A stretch of DNA of 64,000 bases from positions 496,001 to 560,000 of the forward strand of contig JBDVPM010000008.1 in NCBI GenBank assembly GCA_039968605.1, read 5' to 3'. The first letter of the stretch is position 1, and every line of letters starts with the position of its first letter. Under the pieces are notes generated by a model, which saw only the letters and a list, made by a program, of their open reading frames with translations, did not search any database and was not told where the DNA came from. This document shows, piece after piece, positions 1-7,992 of this stretch. This stretch comes from Alteripontixanthobacter sp. (GTDB lineage: Bacteria; Pseudomonadota; Alphaproteobacteria; Sphingomonadales; Sphingomonadaceae). The position numbers were made by a program, and so were the translations under genes.

Positions 1-1
1 A

Positions 2-184
2 TCGGCCGAGGAGATCGCCGGGTTTGTCCGCGCGGTTGGCCATGTGGCCCGCGACAAGGGGCTTGTTGTGCGCGGATACCGGGCCATGGCGAATGTCGGT
101 CGAAACGGGGGACAGGAAGTGCCGCATCTCCACGTCCACATATTCGGCGGACAACCGCTTGGGCCGATGATTGTCGGCGCCTAA
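2..184 (+). CDS. HIT-family (histidine triad) nucleotide-binding protein, C-terminal part
   Basis: This is the C-terminal 60 residues of a gene whose start lies outside the window. The frame is open from base 2 to a TAA at 182-184. It contains the histidine triad HLHVH followed by IFGG, the nucleotide-phosphate-binding signature of HIT/HINT proteins, which hydrolyse AMP-lysine or similar purine phosphoramidates in the cytoplasm. The residues before it (GQEVPHLHVHIFGG, then PLGPMIV at the end) match the usual C-terminus of Hint-type proteins, so little is missing at the 3' end. The following ybgC frame is open across this stop, but its likely start is about 75 bases downstream. Confidence 0.85.
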   Translation, partial: SAEEIAGFVRAVGHVARDKGLVVRGYRAMANVGRNGGQEVPHLHVHIFGGQPLGPMIVGA

Positions 185-260
185 CGGCCTGCCGCACACG
201 CGGTTCCCTTTGTCGCTATCGCTTGCGGGGCGAGTCGGCCCTGCGCTAGACGCCGGCGCA

Positions 261-734
261 GTGAAAAAGACGCAACCGACACCTCCGGGCGGCATACTCG
301 ATGGCCCGCTGCATCTCTATGCGGTGCGGGTCTATTACGAGGATACGGACCTGTCCGGCATCACCTATCACGCCAATTATCTGCGCTGGTTCGAACGGGC
401 GCGGTCGGATTTGCTGCGGCTGCTCGATATCGATCAACGCGCCGCGATCGAGGCGGGCGAGGGCGCTTATGCGGTGGCCGATATTCAGTTGAAATACCTG
501 CGCCCGGCCAAGCTGGACGACGATGTGGTGATCGAAACCCGCTGCACCGAACTGGGGGCTGCCAGTTGCCGGATGCACCAGATTGCCTACCGGGGATTTG
601 GGTCCGGTTCAGAAAAGCTCTGCGAAGCGACCTTGCGGGTCGGCTTCGTCGCACCCGATGGCCGCCCCCGGCGCCAACCCGCCGAATGGCGAGAGGCGTT
701 CAAAACCGTTCTATCCCGAGATGAGACCGCATGA
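261..734 (+). CDS. ybgC: Tol-Pal-associated acyl-CoA thioesterase YbgC
   Basis: A single hot-dog-fold thioesterase of about 157 residues. The signature VYYEDTDLSG followed by THANYLRWFERARSD-type residues (here YHANYLRWFERARSD) includes the catalytic Asp of the 4-hydroxybenzoyl-CoA thioesterase/YbgC family. YbgC hydrolyses short acyl-CoAs and is encoded with the Tol-Pal genes in most proteobacteria. The frame is open from a TTG at 171, overlapping the HIT gene, but the leader there is long and unlike the family. GTG 261 gives a normal N-terminus (MKKTQPTPPGG). No strong Shine-Dalgarno decides the start. The stop overlaps the tolQ ATG (ATGA), so translation is probably coupled and the gene is first in the tol operon. 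Confidence 0.88.
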   Translation: MKKTQPTPPGGILDGPLHLYAVRVYYEDTDLSGITYHANYLRWFERARSDLLRLLDIDQRAAIEAGEGAYAVADIQLKYLRPAKLDDDVVIETRCTELGAASCRMHQIAYRGFGSGSEKLCEATLRVGFVAPDGRPRRQPAEWREAFKTVLSRDETA

Positions 735-1447
735 CCGAACTGACACTTCTCGCTGCTGCTGCAACCGCTACCGGCGCACCGACCCGGCTCGATCCGGTCG
801 AACTGTTCCTGCAGGCCGATATCGTGGTCCAGGCGGTGATATTGGGGCTGGTGCTGGCCAGTATCTGGGTGTGGGCCATCATTATCTCCTTCTCGCTGCG
901 GATGGGCGGCGTCAGGCGGCGCAGCAAGGCCTATGAGGACGAGTTCTGGGAGGTCGAGGATTTTGCCGCGTTCAACAAGCGGCAGGCGAAGAAGAACATC
1001 CCCTCCGCCCGCGTGGCCGCTGCCGGGCTGAACGAATGGCGCCGTTCGACCGGCGGCGCAAAGGTGGTGGACCGCGACGGAACGCGCGAACGGCTCGCCG
1101 CTACTATGGCCAGCCAGGTTGCGCAGGAATCGGACGAACTGTCCGACCGGCTCAATTTCCTTGCCACCACCGGCTCGGTTGCGCCGTTCGTCGGGCTGTT
1201 CGGAACCGTATGGGGCATCATGAACAGCTTCTTCCAGATCGGGGTGCAGGAAAGCAGCTCGCTCGCCGTGGTTGCGCCGGGTATTTCGGAGGCGTTGTTC
1301 GCCACCGCCATCGGGCTGTTCGCGGCGATTCCCGCAGTAATCGCCTATAACCGCTTCAGCCATTCGGTGAACGGGTACGAGGCGAATTTGCAGCGATTCG
1401 CCGACCGCTTCGGGGCAAGCCTCAGCCGCCAGCTGGAGAGCATGTAG
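731..1447 (+). CDS. tolQ: Tol-Pal system protein TolQ (MotA/TolQ/ExbB proton channel)
   Basis: Inner-membrane proton-channel subunit of 238 residues. There is one membrane segment near residues 30-55 (VVQAVILGLVLASIWVWAII), a large cytoplasmic loop, and two more segments near 140-165 and 185-210. The last two contain the TolQ/ExbB channel motifs APFVGLFGTVWGIM and GISEALFATAIGLFAAIPA. With TolR it couples the proton-motive force to TolA, which draws the outer membrane inward during division. The ATG overlaps the ybgC stop, and tolR follows after one base. Length and topology are normal for the family. Confidence 0.96.
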   Translation: MTELTLLAAAATATGAPTRLDPVELFLQADIVVQAVILGLVLASIWVWAIIISFSLRMGGVRRRSKAYEDEFWEVEDFAAFNKRQAKKNIPSARVAAAGLNEWRRSTGGAKVVDRDGTRERLAATMASQVAQESDELSDRLNFLATTGSVAPFVGLFGTVWGIMNSFFQIGVQESSSLAVVAPGISEALFATAIGLFAAIPAVIAYNRFSHSVNGYEANLQRFADRFGASLSRQLESM

Positions 1448-1448
1448 A

Positions 1449-1970
1449 GTGGCAATGGGCGTTCATAGCTCATCCCGGCCGGGGCGCGGATCGCGGCGTG
1501 CACCGATGGCCGAAATCAACGTCACCCCGCTGGTGGACGTGATGCTGGTGCTGCTAATCGTGTTCATGGTCACCGCGCCCTTGCTTACCGCCGGGGTTCC
1601 GGTGGAACTGCCGGACAGCCGCGCCGGTGCCTTGCCCCAGGAAACTCAGGAAGTGTCGGTCACTTTGGCGAGCGACGGGGTGATTTACCTCGATAACCAG
1701 CCACTCGCGCCCGGAGAATTGCCGGGCCGGCTCGAGCAAATCGTTTCCAACTCTACCGGAAACCCGCCGAACATCACCCTGCGCGCCGACAGGCTGATGT
1801 CTTACGGGCAGGTAATGGGAATCATGGGCGAGTTGAACCGCGCGGGGCTGAATTCGATTGCGCTGGTCACCAACAGTTCCGCCGCACCGCCCGCCGTGAT
1901 CGCGCCAATGCCGGATACGACAGGCTCTGCGTCCGCCGAGGTCAGCGACGGTTCAGGGGAGGGCGCATAG
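1449..1970 (+). CDS. tolR: Tol-Pal system protein TolR (ExbD/TolR family)
   Basis: ExbD/TolR-type protein of 173 residues with one N-terminal membrane segment (MLVLLIVFMVTAPLL, near residues 33-48). It is preceded by the hallmark INVTPLVDVMLVLL, whose Asp is the essential protonatable residue of the family. The periplasmic part (residues 50-150) is the usual TolR domain, followed by an Ala/Ser/Pro-rich tail of about 25 residues. The start is GTG 1449, one base after the tolQ stop; ATG 1455 is a reasonable alternative. Its position between tolQ and tolA confirms the assignment. Confidence 0.95.
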   Translation: MAMGVHSSSRPGRGSRRAPMAEINVTPLVDVMLVLLIVFMVTAPLLTAGVPVELPDSRAGALPQETQEVSVTLASDGVIYLDNQPLAPGELPGRLEQIVSNSTGNPPNITLRADRLMSYGQVMGIMGELNRAGLNSIALVTNSSAAPPAVIAPMPDTTGSASAEVSDGSGEGA

Positions 1971-1979
1971 CCGCGCATC

Positions 1980-2822
1980 ATGGGACAAACCGCCTTACGC
2001 CGCGATGAAACCATTGCCCTCGGGGTCGCGGTGGTACTGCATGTCGTGCTGGCAGCGGCATTGCTGATGCAGCCCGAAATTTCGGAATTGCCGGATATCG
2101 AGCGTGTATCGGTGAGCTTGGCCGAGGATGTAGGGCTGGAAGCAAGCGCACCCATGCCCGTGCCCGAAAGCCGCGCGGCCACCGCCCCTACCTTGTCTGA
2201 CATGCCGCAGCCGATCCCGGCCCCTGTGGTATCGGAACCGATCCCCGCACCGCGGGCGGTTGCAACCCAGCCGCCGCGCCCGGCCGCCTCCCGGGCTCCG
2301 CGCTCACGGCCGACCCGCGCCCGGTCCACTCCCGCGCCTGCCCCGCGCGCCACCAGCAGCGAGCCTCGCCGCCGACCGGACCGGCCGACATCGCGGCCCG
2401 CCGCTCAGCAGCCTAGCGGGGCAAGCCGGTTGGGCGACAATTTCCTCGAGGGAGCAGGGGCGAGCGCCGCCACTACCGAAACCCGCGTGCCCGCATCGCA
2501 GATCGGCAACAGCGCGAAGGCGTCGTTGTTGCAAGCCCTGTCCCGCCAGCTCAAGCCGCATTGGTCGCCGCCAAGCGGGCCCGAAGTCGACGAGATCGTC
2601 AGCGTGGTGAGTTTCAGCCTGAACGAGAACGGATCGCTGGCCGGTACGCCGCGCTTGCGCCGGCAGACCGGAGTGAACGCAACCAACCAGGCGCAGGCCG
2701 GCCGTCACGGTGAACAGGCCATTCGTGCAGTGCAACTTGCCGCCCCGTTCGATTTGCCCGATGAGTATTACGAGGCTTGGAAGAGAGCCACGATCAGCTT
2801 CGATTGGAAACTGTCCCAATGA
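1980..2822 (+). CDS. tolA: Cell envelope integrity protein TolA
   Basis: TolA-like protein of 280 residues: an N-terminal membrane anchor (ALGVAVVLHVVLAAALLM), a central Pro/Ala/Arg-rich linker of about 120 residues, and a C-terminal globular domain from about residue 180 (LKPHWSPPSGPEVDEIVSVV onward, ending with FDWKLSQ). The linker is Pro-rich rather than the long Ala/Lys helix of enterobacteria, as is common in alphaproteobacteria. TolA spans the periplasm and links the TolQR motor to TolB and Pal. The stop overlaps the likely tolB ATG (ATGA). Sequence similarity in the linker is uninformative, so the call rests on architecture and gene order. Confidence 0.9.
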   Translation: MGQTALRRDETIALGVAVVLHVVLAAALLMQPEISELPDIERVSVSLAEDVGLEASAPMPVPESRAATAPTLSDMPQPIPAPVVSEPIPAPRAVATQPPRPAASRAPRSRPTRARSTPAPAPRATSSEPRRRPDRPTSRPAAQQPSGASRLGDNFLEGAGASAATTETRVPASQIGNSAKASLLQALSRQLKPHWSPPSGPEVDEIVSVVSFSLNENGSLAGTPRLRRQTGVNATNQAQAGRHGEQAIRAVQLAAPFDLPDEYYEAWKRATISFDWKLSQ

Positions 2823-4279
2823 CCAGAACCATACAAACACCCGCTCGGCCTGCGGCCCCGTTCCTCAGGGCCCACGGGGTATGGGGAGCAACCGCCGCGA
2901 TGCTTCTCGCTTATTCGATTTCGCCCGTCATGGCGCAGGATCTGGGCAGCCCGCCGCCCGTCGTCGTGCCGCTGGAGGTGGAGGAGACCGCGATTGCGGA
3001 TGACGATCAGGATGGTCTGACGGGCTCGGTTTCATTCGAAGGCAACCTCGATGATCTTGGTATCGCGATCCCCGGATTCGCGACCGATTCCAACCGCACC
3101 ACCCCCGCCAATGCCAGTGGCACTGCCGCGCTCGGCAAGGAGCTGGCGCGGGTCATCACCGCCGATTTGCGTAATAATGGATTGTTCGAGCCGACAGGGC
3201 CGGATGCGCTGCCTCAGCCCCAATTTGCCGACATCGCCGATCCGGTCTGGGGAACATGGTCCAATCGCGGGGCGGAAATGCTGGTGCATGGTTATGTCCG
3301 TGCGCGCGGCGATGGCAAGCTGGTGGTGGGCTGCTATCTCTATGATATGGCCTTGAAGGACGAGCTGACTCGCGGGGGCTGGGTCGTGCCGCCTTCCGAT
3401 TGGCGGCGTGCAGCACATAAATGCGCCGATCTGGTCTATTCGCGGCTGACCGGTGAAAGCCCGTTCTTCGACAGCCGCATCGCCTATATCGCGGAAACCG
3501 GACCGAAGGATAACCGGACCAAGCGGCTGGCCATCATGGATAGCGACGGGGCGAACCACCGCTTCATCACCACCGGGCGCTCCACCGCGCTGACCCCGCG
3601 TTATTCTCCCGATTACCGCCAGCTGCTCTATCTCAGCTATGTCGATGGCAATCCGCGGATCTATATTTACGATATCGGCACGGGCCGGCAGACGCTGGTG
3701 ACCGAAAGCAGCAATCCCACTTTCGCCCCGCGCTGGAGCCCGGATGGCGACTGGATTCTGTATTCCATGGCAGTGAATGGCAACACGGATATCTACCGCG
3801 TTTCGGCCAATGGCGGACCGAGCGTTCGTCTGACCACCGCGCCGGGAATCGATATTGGTGGATCTTATTCGCCCGACGGATCGCGCATCGTGTTCGAAAG
3901 CGACCGTTCGGGCAGCCAGCAAATCTATATCATGGACGCCGATGGCAGCGACCAGCGACGCCTCAGCTTCTTCGGCGGGCGCGCGGCCACGCCCGAATGG
4001 TCCCCGCGCGGCGACCAGATCGCTTTCACCCATATTGCCGGAAATTTCCGTATCGCGGTGATGAATCCCGCCGGACGAGGGCTTCGCCATCTGACCGATA
4101 GCTGGCAGGACGAGGCACCCACCTGGGCGCCAAATGGCCGGATCGTGCAGTTCTTCCGCACCTCGCGCGGCAGCGGCGAAACCGCTTTGTACCAGGTCGA
4201 TCTGACGGGCGATAATCTGCGCCGCCTGCCCACACCGGTCGATGCTTCGGACCCGGCGTGGGGACCGATATTGCCCTGA
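2819..4279 (+). CDS. tolB: Tol-Pal system beta-propeller protein TolB
   Basis: Periplasmic TolB of 486 residues. An N-terminal signal peptide (segment AMLLAYSISPVMAQ, cleavage near residue 40) is followed by the N-terminal TolB domain and a C-terminal six-bladed propeller of repeated WSPDG/YSPDG-type blades (PRYSPDYRQLLYLSY, PRWSPDGDWILYS, SYSPDGSRIVFES, PEWSPRGDQIAFT, PTWAPNGRIVQFF). ATG 2819 overlaps the tolA stop and gives a normal secretion leader; an upstream TTG in the same frame at 2777 lies inside tolA and is unlikely. TolB binds Pal and the TolA C-terminus. Confidence 0.96.
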   Translation: MTRTIQTPARPAAPFLRAHGVWGATAAMLLAYSISPVMAQDLGSPPPVVVPLEVEETAIADDDQDGLTGSVSFEGNLDDLGIAIPGFATDSNRTTPANASGTAALGKELARVITADLRNNGLFEPTGPDALPQPQFADIADPVWGTWSNRGAEMLVHGYVRARGDGKLVVGCYLYDMALKDELTRGGWVVPPSDWRRAAHKCADLVYSRLTGESPFFDSRIAYIAETGPKDNRTKRLAIMDSDGANHRFITTGRSTALTPRYSPDYRQLLYLSYVDGNPRIYIYDIGTGRQTLVTESSNPTFAPRWSPDGDWILYSMAVNGNTDIYRVSANGGPSVRLTTAPGIDIGGSYSPDGSRIVFESDRSGSQQIYIMDADGSDQRRLSFFGGRAATPEWSPRGDQIAFTHIAGNFRIAVMNPAGRGLRHLTDSWQDEAPTWAPNGRIVQFFRTSRGSGETALYQVDLTGDNLRRLPTPVDASDPAWGPILP

Positions 4280-4342
4280 ATGCATTCAACCTAATGACGG
4301 CGAGGGGTCGCGCCGTGTGTTTTTCCCAAGGAGAGAATACTC

Positions 4343-4855
4343 ATGAACACCCGCATCCTGACCGCAGCAATCGTCACCGGAACGCTGGGACTGGCCGGTT
4401 GCAAATCCAAGGCACCCGAAGATTTGCCTCCCCAGCCGGTAACCACCGTTTCCACGCCGACCCAGGCAACCCAGCCGGCCGGTCCGGTGCTGGGCACCCA
4501 GCAGCATTTCGTGAATGCGGTGAACGGACAAAACGTGATCTATTTCGATACGGACCGCTTCAACATCGACAGCCAGGATGCTGCAGCCCTGCAGACGCAG
4601 GCACAATATTTGCTGCAATATACCAACCTGACCGCCACGGTCGAAGGCCATGCGGATGAGCGCGGCACGCGCGATTACAACCTCGCCCTGGGCGAGCGGC
4701 GCGCCAATGCAGCGAAAAACTACCTGGTCAGCCTGGGCATACCCGCCAGCCGGCTGGGCACTGTCAGCTATGGCAAGGAACGCCCCGTGGCGCTGGGTTC
4801 GAACGAGCAAGCCTGGGCGCAGAACCGCCGCGCGGTGACGGTAATCGTCAACTGA
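4343..4855 (+). CDS. pal: Peptidoglycan-associated lipoprotein Pal
   Basis: Outer-membrane lipoprotein of 170 residues. The N-terminus carries a lipobox (GLAGC, with Cys20 the lipidated residue). After a Pro/Thr-rich tether comes an OmpA-like peptidoglycan-binding domain from about residue 60, with VIYFDTDRFNI, the conserved VEGHADERGTRDYNLALGER and AQNRRAVTVI. It anchors the outer membrane to the cell wall and is the last gene of the ybgC-tolQRAB-pal cluster. The Shine-Dalgarno AAGGAGAG precedes ATG 4343. A GC-rich hairpin downstream may end the operon. Confidence 0.97.
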   Translation: MNTRILTAAIVTGTLGLAGCKSKAPEDLPPQPVTTVSTPTQATQPAGPVLGTQQHFVNAVNGQNVIYFDTDRFNIDSQDAAALQTQAQYLLQYTNLTATVEGHADERGTRDYNLALGERRANAAKNYLVSLGIPASRLGTVSYGKERPVALGSNEQAWAQNRRAVTVIVN

Positions 4856-4882
4856 TCGCGGCTCGGCATAATCGGCAGGAAA

Positions 4883-4920
4883 GCGTCGGCGCGGCGAGTA
4901 TGTTCGCTGCGCCGGGGCGC
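4883..4920 (+). terminator. GC-rich hairpin downstream of pal
   Basis: The ten bases 4887-4896 pair with 4905-4914 around an 8-base loop, with one G-T wobble; flanking GCG/CGC can extend the stem. No long T-run follows, so it is a weak intrinsic terminator at best. Its place 30 bases after the pal stop suits the end of the tol operon. Confidence 0.4.
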
Positions 4921-4924
4921 TTGA

Positions 4925-5017
4925 TCAGGCGATGATAGAAAAAGGCATCGCAGCCAGCGCAAACGCCGCCATGGCAATGGTGCTGACTGCGGCGGATAGG
5001 GTCAATTGACGGCTCAT
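4925..5017 (-). CDS. possible 30-aa hydrophobic peptide
   Basis: In the 315-base gap between pal and the J-domain gene, the reverse strand carries a 31-codon ORF starting ATG 5017, with a purine-rich AAGAGAA eight bases upstream. The product is one hydrophobic stretch (STIAMAAFALAAMPFSIIA) after a short polar start. It could be a small membrane protein or chance. No homologue is recognised. Apart from this ORF and the pal hairpin I see nothing else in the gap. Confidence 0.25.
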   Translation of the reverse strand: MSRQLTLSAAVSTIAMAAFALAAMPFSIIA

Positions 5018-5170
5018 GGCGTTCTCTTATCTGTCTGCACCGGCGCTTAAGCTGCCGATATTACGAAAGTGTTGCAATGCAACATTTCACACTGCAACCT
5101 GTTCCCATGCCTTTTAAAATCGTTCCAGCACCCCTAGACTGACCGCCATGATCCTCGGACGAACGACATA

Positions 5171-5704
5171 ATGGCCGGTGCGCGGCGCTCAAACGATTGG
5201 GGTTTTCCCCGCTGGCGGGCCTATGGCGGCAGCCGGGAGGCGACCAATCTTCGCATCTGCGACCGGCATAATTGCGACGAGCCGGGCGATTGCCCTGCGC
5301 CCAAATCACCCAACAGCCCCGACAGGTGGTATTTCTGTCAGAAACACGCTGCGGAATATAATCGCGGTTGGGATTATTTCGAAGGCCTCGACAAGGAAGA
5401 GAAGGCCAAACGCACCAAGTCCGAACAAGCCGAGAATGCAGGCTATGCCGAGGCGCAGCATTATGGCTGGGCGGGCAGCGGCGATGGCTCGCGCTCATCC
5501 GACGAGATGCGTGCGCTCGACGTGCTGGAACTGGAGGCTGATGCCGAATTGGCAGAGATCAAAAAGGCCTTCCGCGCCAAGGCGAAGGAAGTGCATCCCG
5601 ATGTAAAGCCGGGCGACGATGAAGCGGCAAAGCAGTTCCAGGCGGTCAGCGTGGCCTATGAAGTGCTGAAGCAGGCCGAAGAGCGCCGCGAGTGGAAGGG
5701 GTAG
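5171..5704 (+). CDS. J-domain (DnaJ-like) protein
   Basis: Protein of 177 residues with a C-terminal J domain (about residues 112-177: ALDVLELEADAELAEIKKAF, then the diagnostic HPD in EVHPDVKPGDDEA and FQAVSVAYEVL). J domains stimulate the ATPase of DnaK-type chaperones. The N-terminal 100 residues hold several Cys and His (CDRHNCDEPGDCPAP, FCQKHAAEYN) that could bind metal. This architecture, with the J domain at the C-terminus after a Cys-rich segment, is a known small alphaproteobacterial DnaJ-domain family rather than DnaJ itself, which has the J domain first and a zinc finger in the middle. It is monocistronic; the ATG has no obvious strong Shine-Dalgarno. Confidence 0.85.
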   Translation: MAGARRSNDWGFPRWRAYGGSREATNLRICDRHNCDEPGDCPAPKSPNSPDRWYFCQKHAAEYNRGWDYFEGLDKEEKAKRTKSEQAENAGYAEAQHYGWAGSGDGSRSSDEMRALDVLELEADAELAEIKKAFRAKAKEVHPDVKPGDDEAAKQFQAVSVAYEVLKQAEERREWKG

Positions 5705-5746
5705 GCCGAACCCCGCGCCGAGACTGCATCAACCTGGCATCGCCGC

Positions 5747-6520
5747 CTAATTATCGTTCCACCAGGGCGTGTCGGTCCACGGTCGCAGATCCACTTCATG
5801 GGTCCAGGCACTGCGCGGCTGGTTCGCCAGATGCCAGTAGGTTTCGGCTATCGCTGCCGGTTCGAGCAATCCGTCCTCGCCCTTCGACTGCTTATAGGCA
5901 TCGAACTGCTCGCCCAGCATCTTGCCGAGCGTATCGGGTGCATCCACCGGTCCGTCGATCAGCACATGGGCAACATGGATGCCTTGGGGCGCGAACTCGG
6001 CGTTCAGCGTCTGGCATAGCATTCGCCGCCCGCCCATCGCGGCGGCATGACTGTGCTGACCGGCATTGCCGCGCACGGCAGCCGTGGCGCTGGTGACGAT
6101 GATGGTGCCCCCAATGCCCGATTTGCCGCGCTCCGCCATCCGCGGGGTCAGCGCATGGGCCAGCCGAAACAGACCGAAGGTCCCCAGCCGCCAGCCCAAT
6201 TCGAACGTGCGATGCGGCGTATCGGCCAGCGAGCGGTTCCCGATCTGCGCGCCGATGTTATAAAGCACAGTGTCGATCGGCCCGATATCGCGCTCAACCT
6301 GCTCGACCAGTTCCTCGATGGACCCGTCCTGCGACACGTCGAGCAAGCGTCCAGTCGCTTGCCCGCCGCCTGCTTCTATCGCCGACACCAAGCGGCCCAG
6401 CCCCTCCTCGTCCGATCGGCGGCAGAGCACTGCATGATAGCCTTCGCGGGCAAACCGGGCGGCGGCGTGGCCACCAATCCCGGCCCCGGCCCCGATGACG
6501 AGGAAGGTTTTGCCGGCCAT
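5747..6520 (-). CDS. SDR-family protein lacking the canonical Tyr-Lys catalytic pair
   Basis: Rossmann-fold short-chain dehydrogenase/reductase-type protein of 257 residues. The dinucleotide-binding motif is VIGAGAGIGGH near the N-terminus, and the NAG-type motif appears as YNIGA. The Ser strand is present (IIVTSATAAV), but where YxxxK should follow the sequence reads HSHAAAMGGRRML, so neither Tyr nor Lys is in place. It may be a non-catalytic or differently acting SDR. It lies one base downstream of the PLP enzyme gene on the same strand and is probably co-transcribed with it. The substrate is unknown. Confidence 0.8.
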   Translation of the reverse strand: MAGKTFLVIGAGAGIGGHAAARFAREGYHAVLCRRSDEEGLGRLVSAIEAGGGQATGRLLDVSQDGSIEELVEQVERDIGPIDTVLYNIGAQIGNRSLADTPHRTFELGWRLGTFGLFRLAHALTPRMAERGKSGIGGTIIVTSATAAVRGNAGQHSHAAAMGGRRMLCQTLNAEFAPQGIHVAHVLIDGPVDAPDTLGKMLGEQFDAYKQSKGEDGLLEPAAIAETYWHLANQPRSAWTHEVDLRPWTDTPWWNDN

Positions 6521-6521
6521 G

Positions 6522-7838
6522 TCAGACTTTCGTCAGCGCCTGCTCGAAATCGGCGATCAGATCGTCCGGATCCTCGATCCCGATGCTGATACGGACCAGA
6601 TTATCCGATATGCCGAGCTCGGTCCGGCGGCCTTCCGGGACAGACAGATGGGTCATGCTGGCAGGGTGGCTCGCCAGGGTTTCCGTCCCGCCAAGGCTGA
6701 CGGCCAATTTCGCGATCCGCAGCGCGTCGAGGAAGGCGAAACATTCCTGTTCCCCGCCTTTGATGAACACGCTGAACGTGCTGCCGGCACCCAGGCAATG
6801 GCGGTCGTAAATATCCTGCTGGCGCGCATCCTTGATCATGCCGAGATAGCCAAGCCCCTCGACCTTGGGGTGCCTGGCGAGAAATTCGCAGACCTTGGCG
6901 GCGTTTTCGCCAGCGCGCTGCATTCGCAATTCGACCGTTTCCAGCGATCGCAACAACATCCACGCGGTGTTGGGATCGGCAATGCCGCCCATCGTGTTGC
7001 GCAGCGCGCGCACCGGATCCATCCACTTCTTGTCGCCAGCAATACTGCCAGCAACCAGATCCGAATGGCCGCCGACATATTTGGTCAGCGAATAGCACAC
7101 GATATCCGCCCCGTGATCTAGCGGGCGCTGCCACAGTGGGCCGAGGAAGGTGTTGTCGATGGCGATCGGGCAGGACCAGTCCAACGCCGCATCACGCGCC
7201 TCTTTAACCGCTTCCACGTCGACCAGTGCGTTGGTGGGATTGCCCGGGCTTTCCAGATAAATCATCGCGACCTTGCCGCCGCTCTCGCTCGCCATATCCT
7301 TGGCGCGGGCGAGCACATCGTCCAGCTGCTCGCGCGTCGCACCGGCTGGGAAATCGACATATTTCACGCCGTATTTCGCCAGCACCTTGGCCACGAAACC
7401 CTCCGTCGCCGCATAAAGCGGGCCGGAATGGACGATCACGTCGCCGGCGCTGCAATAGGCCAGCATCAGCACGGTAATCGCGGTCATGCCGCTGGAAAAG
7501 CTCAGCGCGTCTTCCGCGCCATCCCAGATCGCGAGGCGGTCTTCGAGAATTTCCTGGTTCGGGCCGTTGAAGCGCGAATAGACCAGCCCTTCCGCACCGC
7601 CCTCACGCTTGCCGGTAATACCTTCGAAATGGCGCTTGCCCGCCGCGGCGTTTTCGAACGCGAATGTACTGGTAAGGAAGATCGGCGCTTTAAGCGATCC
7701 TTCGGACAAAGCCGGGTCGAACCCGTGGCCCATCATCAATGTGCTGGGCTTCAGCTTGCGCCCGGCGATGGTCGTGGCCTCGGGCTTGGGCTTGCGGCGG
7801 GGGGTAGGGGTATCGGTCGAATCGACAGCATCGGTCAT
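6522..7838 (-). CDS. Cys/Met-metabolism PLP-dependent enzyme (cystathionine gamma-synthase family)
   Basis: PLP-dependent enzyme of 438 residues in the cystathionine gamma-synthase/methionine gamma-lyase fold. Visible features are YSRFNGPNQEILEDRLA, the cofactor-stacking segment SSGMTAI, YLESPGNPTN, IDNTFLGP, and the Schiff-base Lys in YSLTKYVGGHSD. The substrate cannot be fixed from sequence: sulfhydrylation or trans-sulfuration of an activated homoserine, or gamma-lyase activity, are all possible. The frame opens at ATG 7856, but ATG 7838 has AGGAAG eight bases upstream, and that Shine-Dalgarno is itself part of a predicted pseudoknot, so 7838 is preferred. The SDR gene follows immediately. 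Confidence 0.9.
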   Translation of the reverse strand: MTDAVDSTDTPTPRRKPKPEATTIAGRKLKPSTLMMGHGFDPALSEGSLKAPIFLTSTFAFENAAAGKRHFEGITGKREGGAEGLVYSRFNGPNQEILEDRLAIWDGAEDALSFSSGMTAITVLMLAYCSAGDVIVHSGPLYAATEGFVAKVLAKYGVKYVDFPAGATREQLDDVLARAKDMASESGGKVAMIYLESPGNPTNALVDVEAVKEARDAALDWSCPIAIDNTFLGPLWQRPLDHGADIVCYSLTKYVGGHSDLVAGSIAGDKKWMDPVRALRNTMGGIADPNTAWMLLRSLETVELRMQRAGENAAKVCEFLARHPKVEGLGYLGMIKDARQQDIYDRHCLGAGSTFSVFIKGGEQECFAFLDALRIAKLAVSLGGTETLASHPASMTHLSVPEGRRTELGISDNLVRISIGIEDPDDLIADFEQALTKV

Positions 7839-7844
7839 GAAATG

Positions 7845-7887
7845 TGCTTCCTGCATTCACGCTCCCAGGAAGGCAGGAGCTTGACGG
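7845..7887 (-). promoter_or_regulatory. candidate SAM-type (SAM/SAH- or SAM-II-like) H-type pseudoknot riboswitch
   Basis: On the reverse strand, just before ATG 7838, GCTCC (7880-7876) pairs with GGAGC (7865-7861), and UCA/UGA flank them as a stem extension. The loop of this stem carries TGCCTTCCT, which pairs with the Shine-Dalgarno stretch AGGAAGCA (7852-7845) over about eight base pairs with one bulged C. This is a compact H-type pseudoknot hiding the ribosome-binding site, as in translational SAM/SAH and SAM-II riboswitches. The stretch CTTCCTGG followed by GCGTGA also resembles what I recall of the SAM/SAH aptamer. Its place before a sulfur amino-acid gene is what such a switch predicts. 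The class assignment is tentative. Confidence 0.45.
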
Positions 7888-7992
7888 GATGGCGGGCCGC
7901 CCGTTCCTAACCTCCGCAGGAACGCATCTGCACCGCCGCCCTATTCACCGCTGCCCGATTATCGCGATGGCGGCGCCGCTTCAAGCGAGCTT

